A stretch of 64,000 nt of DNA from NCBI GenBank assembly GCA_027575805.1, contig JANBPU010000022.1, forward strand, positions 85,500 to 149,499, given 5' to 3'. The notes under the pieces are model-generated. The model was not told the origin of the DNA. It saw only the letters and a list, made by a program, of their open reading frames with translations, and made no database searches. This DNA is from Mycoemilia scoparia. Lineage: Eukaryota > Kickxellomycota > Kickxellomycetes > Kickxellales > Kickxellaceae. Position 1 is the stretch's first letter. Each line of letters begins with the position of its first letter. Position numbers and translations under genes: made by a program. Shown here in pieces: positions 35,977-45,840 of the stretch.

Positions 35977-37091
35977 AGTGCTCTGTTATGGGGTCTTTCT
36001 GCTCAAGATCAGATAAAATACCACTTTATTAGAATCACCATTGTATAGTGTAATTATATGGCAGAGCAGTCCCCTCCAAAGGTGTACCAGAATAATACCT
36101 TGGTTAATAGCTAATAATCTGCCAGGTCCCAGCTAAATATGTATGCATGGTTTATGGAGCGATTTGCTGGGAATATATGAGGGTACTAGTCTTTTCCCTT
36201 TTGATGGAGAACTTATCACATGCTGCACCCATCTATTCCACAAGCAGTTCCATCAAACATAATACAAAAAGCTGTCACACCATAACATTTAAAGTAATAT
36301 TAAAATATATTTCTAATAATAAAAAATCAATTGAAAGGCAATCTATTTAAATATAAAGAGCGTAAAAATCAATTCTATTTAATAGCTTGGTCACAGCTAC
36401 TAACTAACACTATCTTTCAATATTGCCTCTAACACCAATACCAAGTCCTGGTTTAGATTAAGAGGTTTTTAGAATTATAGCTCTTCTCTTTTAACGAGCC
36501 GCTATAATATTGAAATGGAAATACTAACAACTTTGGACAAACAGAGAGTAAATAATTAGTGCCAATAGAGAAATAAGTGGTATATGTGAAGTTTTGGATA
36601 AAGACGGCTCAGGGGGCAATGATCTATCCATCCCAGCATCAAATTCAGTAAAACTATATAAGCCACGCTGAGCGTGATAAACAAGGAGGCTTTTAAAAAT
36701 TCCTAATTCAAAAGAAGTATAGCAGAATAATGTTTATAGACACGCAATGGAGCACATGGCTTTCTAAAGATGGTAAACTCCATACATACCTGGCCTATTC
36801 TCTAATAATACCTAATATTCGCAATTGAGATTTCAATAGCTCTCAGAAAAATAGGGGAGACTACTTGGTCCAAAAGCTTACTTGAGTCCGTATCTTCATC
36901 TTCTTTTCGTATATTCCATTCTATAATCCCCGCTGTATTTAAAACTTTTCCAAGTGAGTTTATAAATAGATAAGTTAAAAGGGGGTCACTCCGGGAGTCA
37001 TATCTATATATATTTATAGAAAGCTACAGAGTGTAAATAATTAAAAGCTGTGACATAGCTCGTTCTAACATTAACTCTAATAATAGTAGCA
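35977..37091. other. Divergent intergenic region
   Basis: Between Nrde2 and MscL start codons. AT-rich, no gene or repeat recognised. A TATA-like box for MscL is listed separately. Confidence 0.45.
36961..36968 (+). promoter_or_regulatory. TATA-like box upstream of MscL
   Basis: TATAAATA lies 131 bases before the MscL start codon, at a plausible distance given a leader of ~100 bases. Confidence 0.35.
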
Positions 37092-38015
37092 ATGCCACAA
37101 AACGATCAGCAAACAGGCTCAACCTCAGCTGAGGTTAACAATGAGTCGACTCCGCTAATCTGCCAACTTGCTTCTACTTCAACTGAGATCGAGAAGGGGA
37201 TGACTTCGATATGGCAGGATTTCAAAGAATTCATATACAGAGGTGATGCACTTAGTATGGCTGTTGGTATCATTATTGGAGCAGCATTTAACAGGTAAGG
37301 AGCTTTCTGTGAAAATGAATATTTTTCCATGCCTGTCTTCCATCTCACAAATACTACCAGTGCCAAAACTCTGTGAACTGAATAAGCCACAAAATGATTT
37401 TGTTTTTTCTTAATAATGTAGCATTGTCAAGTCACTTGTGGATGATGTCCTTAGTCCTCCCATCGGGCTTTTGCTTAGTAAGAACAAAAAGAATTTGAAC
37501 TGTTATTAATGAATCCAATCCAAATCGCACCCTATATTCCACATACTGATATCTGCTTGTAAAAATCGTATTTAGAGGCCAACTTTGAGAATGCATTCCT
37601 TGTAATCCACCAAGGTACCACAATCGATGCCAGCTATCACACCATCGATCAGGCTCAGAAAGACGGTGCTGTAACTTTGAATTATGGTCGATTTGGGCAG
37701 GCTGTGTTCACATTCCTTATCACTGGAATTTCTGTCTTTTTTATAATGAAAGGTAAAGGCCTGAGAATTTTCTTGTATACCTAATCAACATAACATACAT
37801 GACAGTGCGAATTAGATACTATAACATATCCATGTTCGATGCTTTGCATTACTATAGTTGTCCACTTATTCCAATCCAAAAAGGCCGCTTCAGAATCGCA
37901 AAAGTGCAAGATATGCGCAAAGGAAATATCCAAGAAGGCCAGAAGGTGCCCATTCTGTACATCATTTACTGATCTTACCATCGAAGAGAACTTGCATTTT
38001 GCCCTTGGCAAGTAA
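37092..38015 (+). CDS. MscL-family mechanosensitive channel with zinc ribbon
   Basis: Large-conductance mechanosensitive channel: a homopentamer that opens under membrane tension and releases osmolytes. Four exons (37092-37294, 37422-37477, 37576-37752, 37858-38015) give 197 residues. A ~40-residue hydrophilic N-terminus precedes the family core: FKEFIYRGDALSMAVGIIIG and AAFNS, then IVKSLVDDVLSPPIGLLL (TM1 gate region) at ~46-86. A periplasmic-type loop follows, then TM2 (FGQAVFTFLITGISVFFIM) and a basic tail. The tail holds C162-x2-C165 and C176-x2-C179, a zinc ribbon also seen in some bacterial MscL proteins. Three GT-AG introns show it is a resident eukaryotic gene, not contamination. Membrane location (plasma, vacuole or mitochondria) cannot be told; no clear targeting signal. 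Confidence 0.92.
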
Positions 38016-38703
38016 AGAAGCGTGCAATCATTTAACAAAGACACCGTGGTATATGGCATAGTAAAATTTAACCAGTATGATAATTTTTAGTCATTTATTT
38101 TGGTTTTGATGTGTTTGCATGTCAAACGGGTATCGGCATAAATTAAACACAATAGCCTTCAATAATATTACAACCCAACAATTTTCTTGGTGTGGAAATC
38201 CCTTTTTTATTCAATTGCTGTATTGCGGTACTGTGTTGCAGCTTGTTACACTCAGAACTTGCGTGCTTTAAAGAATCTTTGACACACTCGGGAACATTCA
38301 TACTTACAAGTTCTTTGTCACAAAATATTTTTAAAATGCTTCAGCCAAATATATTATTAACCGGCTTGAAACAAGCCATTCTCACACTCCCTCACAAACA
38401 GGTGTTCTTTGCAAGATTTGGATGGAGAACTTCCATCCTGTTGTTTTCATATTCCTAGACATAATGACATCACTTCAGTGGTGCTCCAAGGCTTTTGAAA
38501 TTTAAATGCCCGGGGTCGTCGTATTAAATATAGCTTGAATTGCTTTTCCGTTTGGTCAAACTTCTCAACAAATATATAAGAAGGTTTGCCCATGGTAAAC
38601 ATCAAGCGAATCCCTATGATATTTTTGTCCAACTTTTAATATTTTCGCCTTTGACCATATATACATGTACATTTAATAATAATATATTCATCTCGTATCA
38701 AAA
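38016..38703. other. Intergenic region
   Basis: MscL 3' end and promoter of the surface-protein gene. No gene or repeat seen apart from a TATA-like box near 38573. Confidence 0.45.
38573..38580 (+). promoter_or_regulatory. TATA-like box upstream of surface-protein gene
   Basis: TATATAAG at 124 bases before the ATG. Position and sequence only. Confidence 0.3.
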
Positions 38704-39288
38704 ATGCATCTCTCTCACATCCATACAGCATTCATATACCTTTTGATCACATTCTTGACAATATCACGCACCACCAATGCTCGAATAGTAGTTGTTGAGG
38801 ATGGAATCACTTGGCCAGAGGACCCTGAAGCCAACGGGAACTGGGAATCAAAGCTCCGACCAGAATACATGGAACTGTTAAAAACCATGAAGTACTACCA
38901 ACCATATGTTTACGACGACTTAACAAGCGTCCTAGATGGCTCAGAGATCCCAAGTTCTTACGAAGAAGATTGGGTCACTTCTGCAAACCAAGCCCTAATC
39001 GACTGGCTAGAAACTGCCTTTAGTTCAAGCCAGGTAAATACGCGTTACCTTGGCCTCCCCATCCCATCTTTGGTAACCGGCAGCGAATCCGAAATTGATA
39101 CCGAGGAATATACAGTTTCAGAAAAAAGTTCAGAGAAAAGTGAAGATCCAAAGAAATTCAATTTCCATTTTAGAAGTGGTGGAAGTCAAGACGAAGATAG
39201 TGATAGCGGATCAAAAAGACAAATATCACCTGTTGGATATATTTCAGCAATATCAACAATATTAGTATTAGGTTTGGTAGCAGTTTAG
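38704..39288 (+). CDS. Secreted, probably GPI-anchored surface protein
   Basis: Intronless, 194 residues. The first ~27 residues are a signal peptide (hydrophobic FIYLLITFLTIS, likely cleavage after Asn-Ala). A conserved-looking middle (IVVVEDGITWPEDPEA, then MKYYQPYVYDDLTSVLDG) is followed by a Ser/Glu/Asp/Lys-rich stalk and a C-terminal hydrophobic stretch ending at the stop codon. That last feature, preceded by small residues, is the pattern of a GPI-attachment signal. The family is not recognised. Likely a cell-wall or membrane surface protein. Confidence 0.55.
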   Translation: MHLSHIHTAFIYLLITFLTISRTTNARIVVVEDGITWPEDPEANGNWESKLRPEYMELLKTMKYYQPYVYDDLTSVLDGSEIPSSYEEDWVTSANQALIDWLETAFSSSQVNTRYLGLPIPSLVTGSESEIDTEEYTVSEKSSEKSEDPKKFNFHFRSGGSQDEDSDSGSKRQISPVGYISAISTILVLGLVAV

Positions 39289-39487
39289 TTTTATTGTTAT
39301 AGTCATTATATAGTTTTATTATAATTGTAGACCTCATATAAATCTTTTATACTGACTTTGTAAAAGTGCAAGTCAAGTTAAAATCCAGTCAAAAACTAAA
39401 ATAGAGGAAATTATAAAAATAGAATTCATATTAGCCAAATATATACAAGATATTTTTTAAAATTTTTATTATAGAGTTTCAAACTTT

Positions 39488-39569
39488 GTCACTATGGCCG
39501 AGTGGTTAAGGCGTGTGACTAGAAATCACATGGGATTTTCCCGCACAGGTTCAAATCCTGTTGGTGACG
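39488..39569 (+). tRNA. tRNA-Ser (AGA anticodon)
   Basis: 82 bases, class II. The acceptor stem GTCACTA pairs with TGGTGAC (one G-U), with G as discriminator. The D-arm GCCGAGTGG, the anticodon stem TGTGA/TCACA around loop CT-AGA-AA (anticodon at 39521-39523), a variable arm (TGGGATTTTCCCG) and the T-arm CAGGTTCAAATCCTG are all present. No intron. TTCTTTT follows as a Pol III terminator. Reads UCU codons (and UCC/UCA after A34-to-I editing). Confidence 0.96.
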
Positions 39570-41365
39570 GTTCTTTTAGTTATTTTAACTCGATATTTAA
39601 ACCATTTTTTTCTGTAATGATACTCACTTTTTTCAAGACTTTCAAATTTTTTTAAACATCATTAACAATTAGCTTGGTTTGGAAATCACTTGGATGTATA
39701 TTTGATAACATCCAAGGTAACTTAAAAACAATAATTTGTTACTCTAGTTAGTTTAAGCATAAATCCTTTTTACTAAATAGGATCGATTTCTATAACATCA
39801 TGATCAAGCTTGGTTAGAAAACACTAAATATCAATAAAAATACCTTTGTTTTATCCTATTCTTGGCATCTAGGAATCCCAATCGTGTGATGCAACGATTG
39901 GCTGAATTTACATTTCTTTTTGATACAATATCTAACTCGGATATTGACCAGTACACACCACTCGCTTATTAGCCTAGAGTCACCAATGGGAAATTTACCA
40001 GCACCAAGATCTTTTTTGAAGACTTTGGTTTTATCACAAAGATGATGAGAGTGTACTAAGTATGGAGTAAATCATTTTGACTAACGATGGCAGCAGTTTC
40101 ATCTGAGCCATCACTCCACCACAAACGGCAACACTTGAGGTAAATAAGGAAATGAGGGGACTGGTGATTTATCTTATTTTTGAAGGGGAGAATCCTACTG
40201 GAATTGGCAGTTACGTATGCGTATTTCACTATGTCCATTTCCCAGGACCCCCGGTGATTTAAGGGTTTATCTTGACAGCCAAGGGAAGAGATAAATAGTC
40301 TCATGAATTAATAAATGATTGGCAAAAGTCTTATTATTCCAAGTCCATCACAACAGTTTTTATCTACTGCATTTGTGTGAGAGGAAGCAGACAACCAATG
40401 GAGGCTTCACAGAGCACAGAAGAAGTGATCCTGAGATTCAAGGAAGAAAACGGAAAAAGTATCCCACAAGGTCAGATTTCAGGATTCGTATTTCAGGTGC
40501 TTCTACATAGATAAGAAAATATAAAGAGCTGATGAAGAACACCATAAAGCCGGGATTAAAAAGGATTCTGTGATACCTGTGGTGAGAGAGAGAGAGAGCA
40601 TGTATGAGATGGAATTGAGATATATAGGCGAGCTGACAGTAGTTAATTGCGAGCTATACCCATACCCACACTTATATTTGCATCAACACTTGTACAAGAA
40701 AATACCTATCGAAATACTAGCCTACATGGGCCTAAAGAAATTTAGGCGTGAGGATGGCTCTGAGATTTGAGATTGGCAAAAGGAGACCGAATTGATAAAG
40801 ATATCTGTAGCAGTGGTGGCAGCGAAAGCAGCAGTAGTAGTAAAAGCAGTCATGGCAAGAAAAGCCCAATCAGCAAAAAATATTTTTTGGTCAGGTAGTT
40901 GATGGAAGAGCAGTGTGCGAATCACAGGTAAGGAAAAAGACCATGGATTTAACCCGTATCAATTGCTGTGGACTACACACAATACACACACATAAAATAT
41001 AGGACGCAAGAGAGGGTGAGTACGTAGTTCTCTCTGTGTGGGTATAAAATAGGGCAAAAAAATTAAAAACAGTGTGCTTGTGTGTGCAATGTAGGTTGAC
41101 TGCTTCATCAGTAGTACATGGTCAAATCTATTGGCCCCTGTTTAGTTTTGTTTAAGGCCCTCTTAACAAGGCTGTTTTTCTCCTTTCTTTCTTTAGATTC
41201 TTGTTTTTGTTCTTTTTTTACATAGCCATAGCCTATTTTGCTTGTGGTGTTTAACAAGTACTCGTCGTCCTATCCTTTTTCTACCTATTTATATATTGTC
41301 TGACTATCTTCTCAGCCTAGACTCACTCTATACATCAAACTACTGCTATTACTAAACTTTTCAAT
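39570..41365. other. Long intergenic region upstream of Nap1
   Basis: About 1.8 kb. Contains a fragment matching the MITE terminal repeat (TTATTTTTGAAGGGG near 40174-40188), a GA repeat near 40585-40599 and a pyrimidine-rich Nap1 promoter with a TATA-like box. Short open frames between 40300 and 40930 show no protein features I recognise. Confidence 0.45.
41043..41050 (+). promoter_or_regulatory. TATA-like box upstream of Nap1
   Basis: TATAAAAT followed ~150 bases later by a T/C-rich run, as at many strongly expressed fungal genes. It lies 323 bases from the ATG, so the leader would be long or contain an intron. Confidence 0.3.
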
Positions 41366-42964
41366 ATGAGTTCCAAGCCCATCGATATCCCAACCTCTCA
41401 GGCTGACGCCGACGCTGCTCCTACTCCTCAAAACACACCCGCAGTCAACGCCCCCATATCGCAGAGCATCTTGGCTGCTCGGGAAAACGGTAGGTTAAGC
41501 TTTTACTTGGCTACTTTGCAATTGCTCCAATTATTAGTGTACCCCACTTTGTTTTATAGGCTTATCATAAAGCAGCCCATCATCGTCCACATATGCTTCA
41601 TTCCGGCTGGTGTTTGTGCGGCTGGGCTGCAAGCTATGTATCTATTGCTACACACATAATCACTCCCTCCATCTCTTTTTACTCGGATTTATTCTGCAAT
41701 ACCCTCATAAATACATTTTTCCTTGTTGTCCTATGTGGTTCAGACTGTTTTACGTGAGTCTATTTCCACCATGAATCCCCATACATATCCCTTAAGCAGT
41801 TCTTCTTCATAAACACATAAATGCTTTTTAATTAATTGCTGACTAACTTGAAAACTATCACAATTACTTTGTATAGCCCCAGGTGCTACTCCCAACGCCG
41901 CTTTGATGGGTCTTCTCCAGGGTCGTCTTAACAGCCTCATTGGTATGTCTTCTGGGTACATTGAGAGCCTTCCCAAGCCAGTGCGTGAACGCATCAATGC
42001 TCTCCGTGCTGTCCAGGCTAAGCATACAGATCTTGAAACCGAGTTCCACAAGGAGCTCTATGAACTCGAAAAGAAGTACAACAAGCTCTATGAGCCACTT
42101 TACAAGCGCCGCCAGGAGATCGTTACTGGTTCCGTCCAGCCTACTGAGGATGAGATCAAGAAGGGTGCTGAGATCGAGGCCGAAGAGAAGGATCCTGAGG
42201 AATCCAAGGTTGAAGAGATCAAGGACGAAGAGAAGCCCGAAGGTGAAGAGTCCAAGGATAGCGAAGCCCCCAAGGGTATTCCCGAGTTCTGGTCGACTGC
42301 TCTCCAAAACCACCCTCGTCTTGCCGAGCTCATTACTGAGCGCGATGCTGAGGCCCTCAAGCACCTTACTGACATCACTCTAGAATACCTTGAAGGCGAA
42401 GAGCTCGGTTTCAATATCAACTTCGAGTTCGAGGAAAATCCCTTCTTCGAGAACAAAACCTTGACAAAGACCTTCCACTATTCATTGACCGAAGAGCCCG
42501 GTAGCATGACATCCATCAAGGCCACTGGTACTGAAATCAAGTGGAAGGAAGACAAGGACCTTACTGTTATTACCGAAACCAAAAAACAGCGCCACAAGGC
42601 CACCAACAGAACTCGTGTTGTCAAGCGCACCGTTCCTGCCGAGACCTTCTTCACATTCTTTGACACCCTTAGCGAGGACGATGAAGAGGCTGAGGAAGAC
42701 TTTGAGATCCAGGAACGCATTGAGGCTGAGTACGAATTGGGTGAAGAATTCAAGGAGCAGATTATTCCCCGTGCTGTTGATTGGTTTACCGGCAAGGCTA
42801 TTTCTCAGGCCTTCTCGGATAACGAGTTTGAGGATGACCCCTTCGACGGCGAATATGACGACGATGAGTCTGATGACGACGAATTTGATGAGGACGATGA
42901 TGAGGAGGGTCTTAGCCATTCTGCCAAAAATAGCGAGAAGCCACCTCAATGCAATCAGCAATAG
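41366..42964 (+). CDS. NAP1: Nucleosome assembly protein 1
   Basis: Histone H2A-H2B chaperone that shuttles between cytoplasm and nucleus. Exons 41366-41489 and 41877-42964 give 403 residues. The core fold is clear: a long dimerisation helix (LETEFHKELYELEKKYNKLY), GIPEFWSTALQNHP, the EDEALKHLTDI-like segment, the NFEFEENPFFEN strand, GTEIKWKEDKDLT, and ETFFTFFDT. A long Asp/Glu tail follows and the protein ends in KPPQCNQQ, a CaaX-type farnesylation signal shared with other NAP1 proteins. Codons are strongly biased to C- and G-ending forms compared with neighbours, as expected of a highly expressed gene. Confidence 0.95.
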
Positions 42965-44060
42965 AAAGCCAACAATCGCTTTCTGTACGCTGCTGCGATA
43001 ACACAATACTACATATATAATTTTAAATGAGCGACTGTGGTTAGATGATAGATAAGCAGGAATATGAGGAACAAGCCTTTTGGTATAAGGACACATACAA
43101 GTCTTTCTCTAATTTTAAACCAGTAATTCTTTGCAGTGTGTTCGAATGAGAAGAGAGTGACTGATGGGGTGACTGACGATAGAAGCAAACAGATGGGGGT
43201 TAGGGAGCAGGTGTGTAGAATGAATTTCTAGCCACAGATCGATTTCAGTGAGACGATACAAATGTGACACACAAAATAGTAGTCACAAAATTTACCTGTG
43301 CATTACAGAGACGCAAGCAAACAAGCTGCATTGACTTTTCTTTTTGATTCGCTTACTTTTGCATCCCCCACTCCCCATCTCCCAACTCACTCACCCTTTA
43401 TAATCTCTATCTCTTTCTCACACTAAAATACAGCACGTTGATTTGTTGTGTGTATAGCTATAACTATTTGTCTTTTACCTTATCTCTCTGCTCTTTTTAC
43501 CTTACCACACAAGTGCCTCATTTATAGTTTTTTGTCTTTATACTTCCCACTTCACATTCACAACCCCCCTCAAAATATATTTTCTACAGCCTACTAATCA
43601 GTAAAATCAACTTGCAATACAGTGCTCTCCCCTTCTCTCTGTCTAGCTTTAGTACAGCATTCTAGTTTCTTTTTCCCTTTTTCCTTTTTTAGTTATTCGT
43701 TTTCTACTTTTTATAGAGCTTTTATCACAACGCTCTTAGTTTCCCTATCCCACACTAAAAAACAACCAAAATGTCTTGCACTATTCTATTATTCAGGTAA
43801 TCTTGTTCATAAATTGACTGAATTGCATCAATGAGAAAATAAGTCTGTATTTAGATTTTTAATTTAAGGCGTGTGTTTATAAATCTTGGTATCGATCTAC
43901 AAAAATATGCTGAGGTTTAAGTTTGGATCCAATGTATATTTGATGTGATTTTATTGTTTAAATGATGAGGAAACTGAGAGAGATATATATATAAACAAAC
44001 AACGAACGAGCGACGAATGAATTGAATGTAAATGTGAAGCAAATCAATTAATGATTTCAT
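42965..44060. other. Intergenic region with promoter-like tract
   Basis: Nap1 3' end, then a strongly pyrimidine-rich tract (43330-43760) with several TATA-like stretches, like the promoter of a highly expressed gene. It leads to a possible tiny two-exon frame at 43771-43920 (listed separately). Confidence 0.4.
43771..43920 (+). CDS. Possible 25-residue two-exon micropeptide
   Basis: An ATG follows a CT-rich promoter-like tract and an A-rich leader (CAACCAAAATG). Exon 43771-43796, intron 43797-43868 (GTAATC...TTTAAG), exon 43869-43920 would give MSCTILLFRR plus VFINLGIDLQKYAEV. No family is recognised. It may be a real small peptide, the 5' end of a gene whose other exons I failed to find, or a non-coding RNA. 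Low certainty. Confidence 0.2.
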
Positions 44061-44252
44061 TTAGTTTACGAGCATTTCACCAAAGTTGCGGAAAAAAGCA
44101 ATAGCTCCAACAAAGACTGTAGCACCATATACGATGTTGAGGTTTCCTGGGACTTTTGTGGGGTGGAAGACTTCTTCTCTAAAGAAGCGACTAATTGCCC
44201 ATTCTCCGGAATTTGAAGTGCCTTGTGGTTTTTCTGGTAATCCAAGGGTCAT
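44061..44252 (-). CDS. Tom6-like small mitochondrial outer-membrane protein
   Basis: 63 residues, single exon. The first half is polar (GEWAISRFFREEVFHP). A hydrophobic helix (NIVYGATVFVGAIAFF) and a short end (RNFGEMLVN) follow. Length, the G-E-W motif, one C-terminal helix and the final RN...(E/D)-M-L pattern resemble Tom6/TOMM6, which stabilises the TOM import pore. Tom6 is short and weakly conserved, so another single-pass mitochondrial peptide is possible. An exon elsewhere cannot be excluded. Confidence 0.4.
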   Translation of the reverse strand: MTLGLPEKPQGTSNSGEWAISRFFREEVFHPTKVPGNLNIVYGATVFVGAIAFFRNFGEMLVN

Positions 44253-45840
44253 TTTGTGAATGTATATATTTGTGGTGGGATATTAGTTTACCACTTGAGA
44301 TTATTATAATTATAAAATTGGTGGAGAGTGGAGAGGGAGAGAGAGAGAACTTTGCGTGTCTAGTATCAACTATGATAGCCACAAGTTTGCTTATGAATAA
44401 TGATGCCTTTTTGACAGCCAGAGCGAAAAAAGATTGCATCAGTCTTGTATTCACAGAGTGTGTTGATCTGATAGCTGTTTTATGCCGATTTAATCAATAT
44501 TCTTGTGATGGTTTCTCCTGTCCTGGTTTCTCATTCGATCGTTTACTTTGTGTCAAAGTAGTCTTTTTGCTCCTTAAAGAATCTCCCAGATGTTCTAATA
44601 GTAACAAAGTAACAGCATTGATGGTGTTAAATTGCTATAAACTCTATGGGTAGTGTATGGCTTTTACTGTAGAGTTCCTTGCATCCATGATCATTAGAGG
44701 CTCATTATGAGATATCTGATCCATGTACTGTATAGAGTTATAATGATTCTAACCATATCATTCATTCTTTTATCTGACTTTAAATCATCTTGGATGGCTT
44801 GTAACTATGAGCTAATCAACTAAATGGCTTTATTTCTTTAGTTACTGGGCATAAGCGGCCCCCAAAAATCATTATCGAAAATTATAATTAAAAATTTAAT
44901 AAAAGTACATACACACACAAACAGAAGAAATAATAATAAGCAATAGTTAACAAGAATCGAATTACAATAACAATAGCACAGCCAATAACAATAAAAACAA
45001 TACATACATTCAAGAGAAAAGTCAGCTTCACGCCATCCCTGAAAGAACAATATATATGTAAGAATTTTTGAAAGGTACCTTTTGGAGGCCAATGATTATA
45101 GGGGAAATCACAGCCAAATGGATGTCTAGTTTTACTAGTAAACTTTCACCCTTCAAAAATTATTGCCCATATATCCTAACATACATCAGAGCTTTTGCAA
45201 TTCCTTAAATTACTTTTCAAAATTGTGGTACATTCTGCTGGGGCCCGCCCACAACCATTCTGTGGCTTATCAGTAGTGAAAACCAGCCAAATACAGGGAT
45301 TCTCATGCCAATATAGATATCGATATTAAGTTATTCCCAAAATAGATCTTTTATATATCTTTATTTGCCGCTTTGTGTTTCATTTCAACGTATTGAAATA
45401 TGAAGCCACAACCAATACCTTATCTGCAGTAGCTACTATTAATTGTATAAAACCAAGGATTTATGGTGCTTTCTATGTGGCACAAAGGACATATTTCCAT
45501 AGTGATTATCACGAGTATAAAGCCTGAGTGGTTTAGAGAACAACAACAGGCTATTTTAAAATAGCGGTCTTTGCAGTGATTAGATTGGTAAATATCGTGT
45601 TTTGTTTATTTTTAATAAGGCTGAAATGTACATACAAACACAGGCAGGTGTACAGACCGAATGGATGTGTTTGCGATACCCTGCTACATAAAAGTGCAGC
45701 TGTTTTTGGCGTAACCAAAATATACATACAACTTTCTTTTATATACCTATAACTTATAAATATATTTATACTTATATACGCGCACGCAATCGAGTTTAAA
45801 GATAGAGAGGATCAAGCACATATAGCAGAAATAGATACTA
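44253..45840. other. Intergenic region with MITE copy 5
   Basis: About 1.6 kb. Holds the element at 45058-45168 and AT-rich sequence. A long plus-strand open frame (ending at 44653) overlaps the Tom6-like gene and shows no domain. The last part is the Orc6 promoter. Confidence 0.45.
45058..45168 (-). mobile_element. MITE-like element, copy 5 (111 bp)
   Basis: The left end GTAAGAATTTTTGAAAGG and the reverse complement of the right end GGGCAATAATTTTTGAAGGG form the terminal repeat; the left end is two bases shorter. Flanks are ATAT (45054-45057) and ATAT (45169-45172), within a TATATAT run on the left. Interior orientation is as in copies 2 and 3. Confidence 0.75.

Noticed and set aside
40319..40930. 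Several short open frames upstream of Nap1
   Set aside because: All under 70 codons, overlapping on both strands and with repetitive composition (GA and GCA runs).
44195..44653. 152-codon plus-strand open frame
   Set aside because: No ATG at the start, it overlaps the Tom6-like gene in antisense, and it has no domain or signal that I recognise.
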